Source: Hirsutella rhossiliensis
Lineage: Eukaryota; Ascomycota; Sordariomycetes; Hypocreales; Ophiocordycipitaceae
Direction: 5' to 3'
DNA length: 64,000 nt
Assembly: GCF_020360975.1 (NCBI RefSeq)
Contig: NW_025408669.1
Location: 3,038,001 to 3,102,000 of the forward strand
In this document: positions 62,221-64,000 of the stretch, in pieces
How positions within the stretch are numbered: the stretch's first letter is position 1
Layout: each line of letters starts with the position of its first letter
Made by a program: the position numbers and the translations under genes
The notes under the pieces: model-generated
Databases searched by the model: none
Seen by the model: only the letters and a program-made list of their open reading frames with translations
Told to the model about the DNA's origin: nothing

Positions 62221-62345
62221 CGCCGCCCTCAGCTTGCGCTGAGCGTGGTGTTAAACGCCCTTGTTAGCGGATGTGTGTTGTGTACAGCGAAGTCCTTAAC
62301 AGATGGTGCCAAGAAAGTAAGAATACAAGGGAGTGTGACCAGCTT

Positions 62346-63537
62346 TTTTTTTTTTTTTTGGTTGTATTACGCCCGGAGGGTTCCCCCATAGAGCCACTAC
62401 GCTAAGCTACGTACCTACTATACATGGTTTCTCCTCACCTAAAGCCCAACGCTTCTTTCCATCTGTTTCCAGCCTCGTTCGCTGTGACATGACAGGCCTG
62501 CTTGAAGGTCAGTTTCTCCAAGTGTTCAGCGTCCTACCTTCAGCGACTGAAGCGCGGTCTGCCAAGTTGAAGGCTGTTGTGTTAGTATGGTTGTTCTTGA
62601 TCAGTACATGGCCCGTTAACGGTCCATACTGAAGCGTTTTGTCGCCAATGCGAACTGTATCGTCGCACGCACAGCCCCAATATCAGGTTGCCACTTGTCG
62701 TCGTCTGACTCTGCCTTGCCTCCTAGGAAGAAAGACAAGTCTCCCACCTTTCCGCGCGCATATCGCAGCATGGTCTCTCGTTGTACCGTCCATCTTCTGC
62801 ATCGAAAGAGGAAATGCTCCACTGTTTCTGCAGACTGCCCACAAGTGCACTCATCCGATTCCACCGCCCCGATTTTGCAGAGGTAGCTATTCAGCCGCGA
62901 TTTGCCAGTTCGAAGTTGTATCAACACTTCGGATTCCTTTCTTGTTAGCTCGTCGTACAACTTGCGGGTGTGCTTGCCCGGCAATGCCTTATCGATGCGC
63001 TTTGAGTGCTTTCCAACCCCTTCCGGGATCTGACGAACGCGAGCGTTTTCGTTGAGCAGCAGTCGTAACGTCGTTGATCTTGCTTGAAACGTTGCTGGTT
63101 CGGCGATGCACTCGTCTCGCGTCGCTCTTTTCGCTTGCATTTTGGCCGGTGGCCCAAGGGTGAACTCCTCATTCTTTGCAGGCACCCAACGAAGTCTGAC
63201 TCTGCAGCCTCTTTTCGCCAGATACTCAACAGATCCGTATATCGCCCGTATCGTGCACTGACCAGACTGTTGCCGTGGCCGCCCGATGACTTGCAGGACA
63301 GAGCGGTTGCTCGTCACAACCGTGAGATCTCGGTCATGAAGACCGAGAGGTACACACCTCAGAGCCGTGGCGATTGCCTCGAGTCCTGCTGTGTAGGCAT
63401 TCTGCTCATCACTGGAGCCGAGTGACGGAGTAGCTGGCCAGCACTTCGTCTACGCTGTCGCGGGAAGCATCCCGAACGACGCCTCCCAACCCGACCTTGC
63501 CTTTCCTTTGCGAGCTGGACGTCGCAATAGTGATGTC
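62346..63537 (-). mobile_element. LINE C, 5'-truncated, poly(A) tail
   Basis: A 1.2-kb 3' fragment of another LINE family on the minus strand. It ends in a run of about 17 A (plus-strand T run, 62,344-62,360) and is flanked by the 12-bp duplication TGTGACCAGCTT (62,334-62,345 and 63,538-63,549). Its 3' region (about 62,490-62,560) matches the 3' end of the LINE at 27.5 kb, although the tails differ. Confidence 0.85.
62616..63490 (-). pseudogene. LINE C ORF2, C-terminal RNase H and zinc-finger part
   Basis: The frame starts mid-domain near 63,490 (QRKGKVGLGGVVRDASRDSV), shifts near 63,420 (SSDEQNAYTAGLEAIATAL), and continues to the stop at 62,616. It contains RNase H strands (VVTSNRSVLQVIGRP, RVRLRWVPAKNE), then LIQLRTGKSRLNSYL and a reverse-transcriptase-associated zinc finger (CTCGQSAETVEHFLFRCRRW). 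This is the usual C-terminus of I/Tad-type LINEs. The polymerase and endonuclease are absent. Confidence 0.82.
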
Positions 63538-63541
63538 TGTG

Positions 63542-63597
63542 ACCAGCTTGGCTGGTGAAGGTGAACCGGAATCCAGAAAAGTGGGGCGTGGCACGAG
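63542..63597 (-). repeat. Right 56-bp TIR of the large foldback element
   Basis: The exact reverse complement of 51,005-51,060, followed by TA (63,598-63,599). Confidence 0.9.
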
Positions 63598-63599
63598 TA

Positions 63600-64000
63600 C
63601 GCCTTGCACCACATCCCTGAAGTGCAAGGTGTGACGCAGTATTTTAGTGCGGCTGATCACCTCGCTATCGTCCCTAGGTATCGTCCCTCACACGACCCGT
63701 TACGCCCGCAATCATTGCCCCTCGCCATCATCCGCAACATTGCTGTCAAAACAACATCTCCAATGGAGGTGCCCCTATTTTGCCTGGTGTAGCGGTATTT
63801 TACCAGCTTGACAGATGCTGAAAAAGAAGTGCAACGTGCCGGTGTTTCGCCCACCTTCACAATCGACATAATGGGAATTATTTGTCGCCTGACCCAGAAT
63901 TGCGCCTAGGTTTGGTTCGCCATGTGTCTCGCCTAAGCGCCGTGGCGATCGTGAAGGCACATTATGCGGCGGCGAGTCACAGCGGCGTTGATCCAACCAT
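63600..64000. other. No gene seen at the window end
   Basis: No ORF shows recognisable features. A GTGCAAGG/CCTTGCAC inverted pair lies at about 63,601-63,630. This is the right flank of the large foldback element. Confidence 0.3.

Larger units (their letters stand above)
56447..62336 (-). mobile_element. LINE B (Tad-like), full length
   Basis: A complete copy of the same LINE on the minus strand, with 5' untranslated region (62,336-62,221), ORF1, ORF2, a 360-bp 3' untranslated region (56,806-56,447) and a (TAC)n/(TAG)n triplet tail. The 15-bp word ACCAGCTTGGCTGGT lies next to its tail (56,432-56,446) and beside its 5' end (interrupted there by LINE C), as a target duplication would. The 3' untranslated region also occurs at 5.95-6.33 kb. 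Confidence 0.88.
51005..63597. mobile_element. 12.6-kb TIR element containing two inverted LINEs and a third LINE fragment
   Basis: Perfect 56-bp TIRs are flanked by TA on both sides (51,003-51,004 and 63,598-63,599), as for Tc1/mariner-type MITEs. Inside lie LINE A (plus, 51,061-56,433), a palindromic centre word ACCAGCTTGGCTGGT, LINE B (minus, 56,447-62,336) and LINE C (minus, 62,346-63,537). There is no transposase. Junction words suggest that LINE B entered the element with a 15-bp duplication (ACCAGCTTGGCTGGT) and that LINE C then entered beside it with a 12-bp duplication (TGTGACCAGCTT). Confidence 0.8.

Overview
The window looks like a transposon-dense accessory region of a filamentous ascomycete genome, plausibly Sordariomycete or Hypocreales-like. 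The grounds are short spliceosomal introns (50-67 nt, GT..AG, CTAAC/CTGAC branch points), fungal gene families (MYND plus pRiA4b-ORF3-like protein, quinate/sugar MFS transporter, P450, small secreted repeat proteins with dibasic sites) and a fungal transposon set (Tad-like LINEs, Ty1/copia, Helitron, hAT, MULE). The lineage is inference; no rRNA or tRNA gene was seen. Almost all sequence is mobile element, nested several layers deep, with a handful of host genes between.

Layout. 1-3.65 kb: 3' part of a Helitron (copy 1) and its repeat-rich tail, beside an RNase H gene fragment. 4.55-5.58 kb: a two-exon MYND/pRiA4b gene. 5.9-6.5 kb: a 66-bp MITE and LINE scraps. 6.68-12.91 kb: a MULE with TIRs and a 10-bp target duplication, itself split by a second MULE (7.90-11.33 kb) with ~98-bp TIRs. 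13.1-16.0 kb: an MFS transporter and a truncated P450, divergently oriented. 16.1-18.3 kb: a degraded hAT. 18.7-19.1 kb: a secreted His-rich protein. 19.87-24.37 kb: a hAT with 8-bp duplication. 24.6-27.7 kb: MITE and LINE pieces. 28.5-28.9 kb: a secreted protein of three 33-residue repeats ending in RR. 29.4-45.8 kb: Helitron copy 2 on the minus strand, split by a copia element (32,144-37,831) with near-identical LTRs. 46.1-48.9 kb: Helitron copy 3, an internal-deletion derivative lying head-to-tail with copy 2. 49.0-50.9 kb: a short Cys-containing gene and a PIF1-like remnant. 51,005-63,597: one large foldback element with perfect 56-bp TIRs and TA duplication, holding two near-identical LINEs in inverted orientation and a third LINE fragment.

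The most interesting observation is a pair of unfamiliar genes transcribed divergently from the Helitron Rep gene (44.3-45.7 kb). The same pair recurs in the deleted Helitron copy 3 (47.5-48.9 kb), fused to the helicase remnant. This suggests a conserved accessory module carried by this Helitron family. Other candidates are the RR-repeat peptide precursor, the His-rich secreted protein, the Helitron-linked minisatellite and the recurring MITE/LINE association.

Many otherwise coherent reading frames, host and transposon alike, carry 1-2 nt indels, often in homopolymers. Some may be residual assembly errors, so 'pseudogene' here often means 'frame-disrupted as given'.
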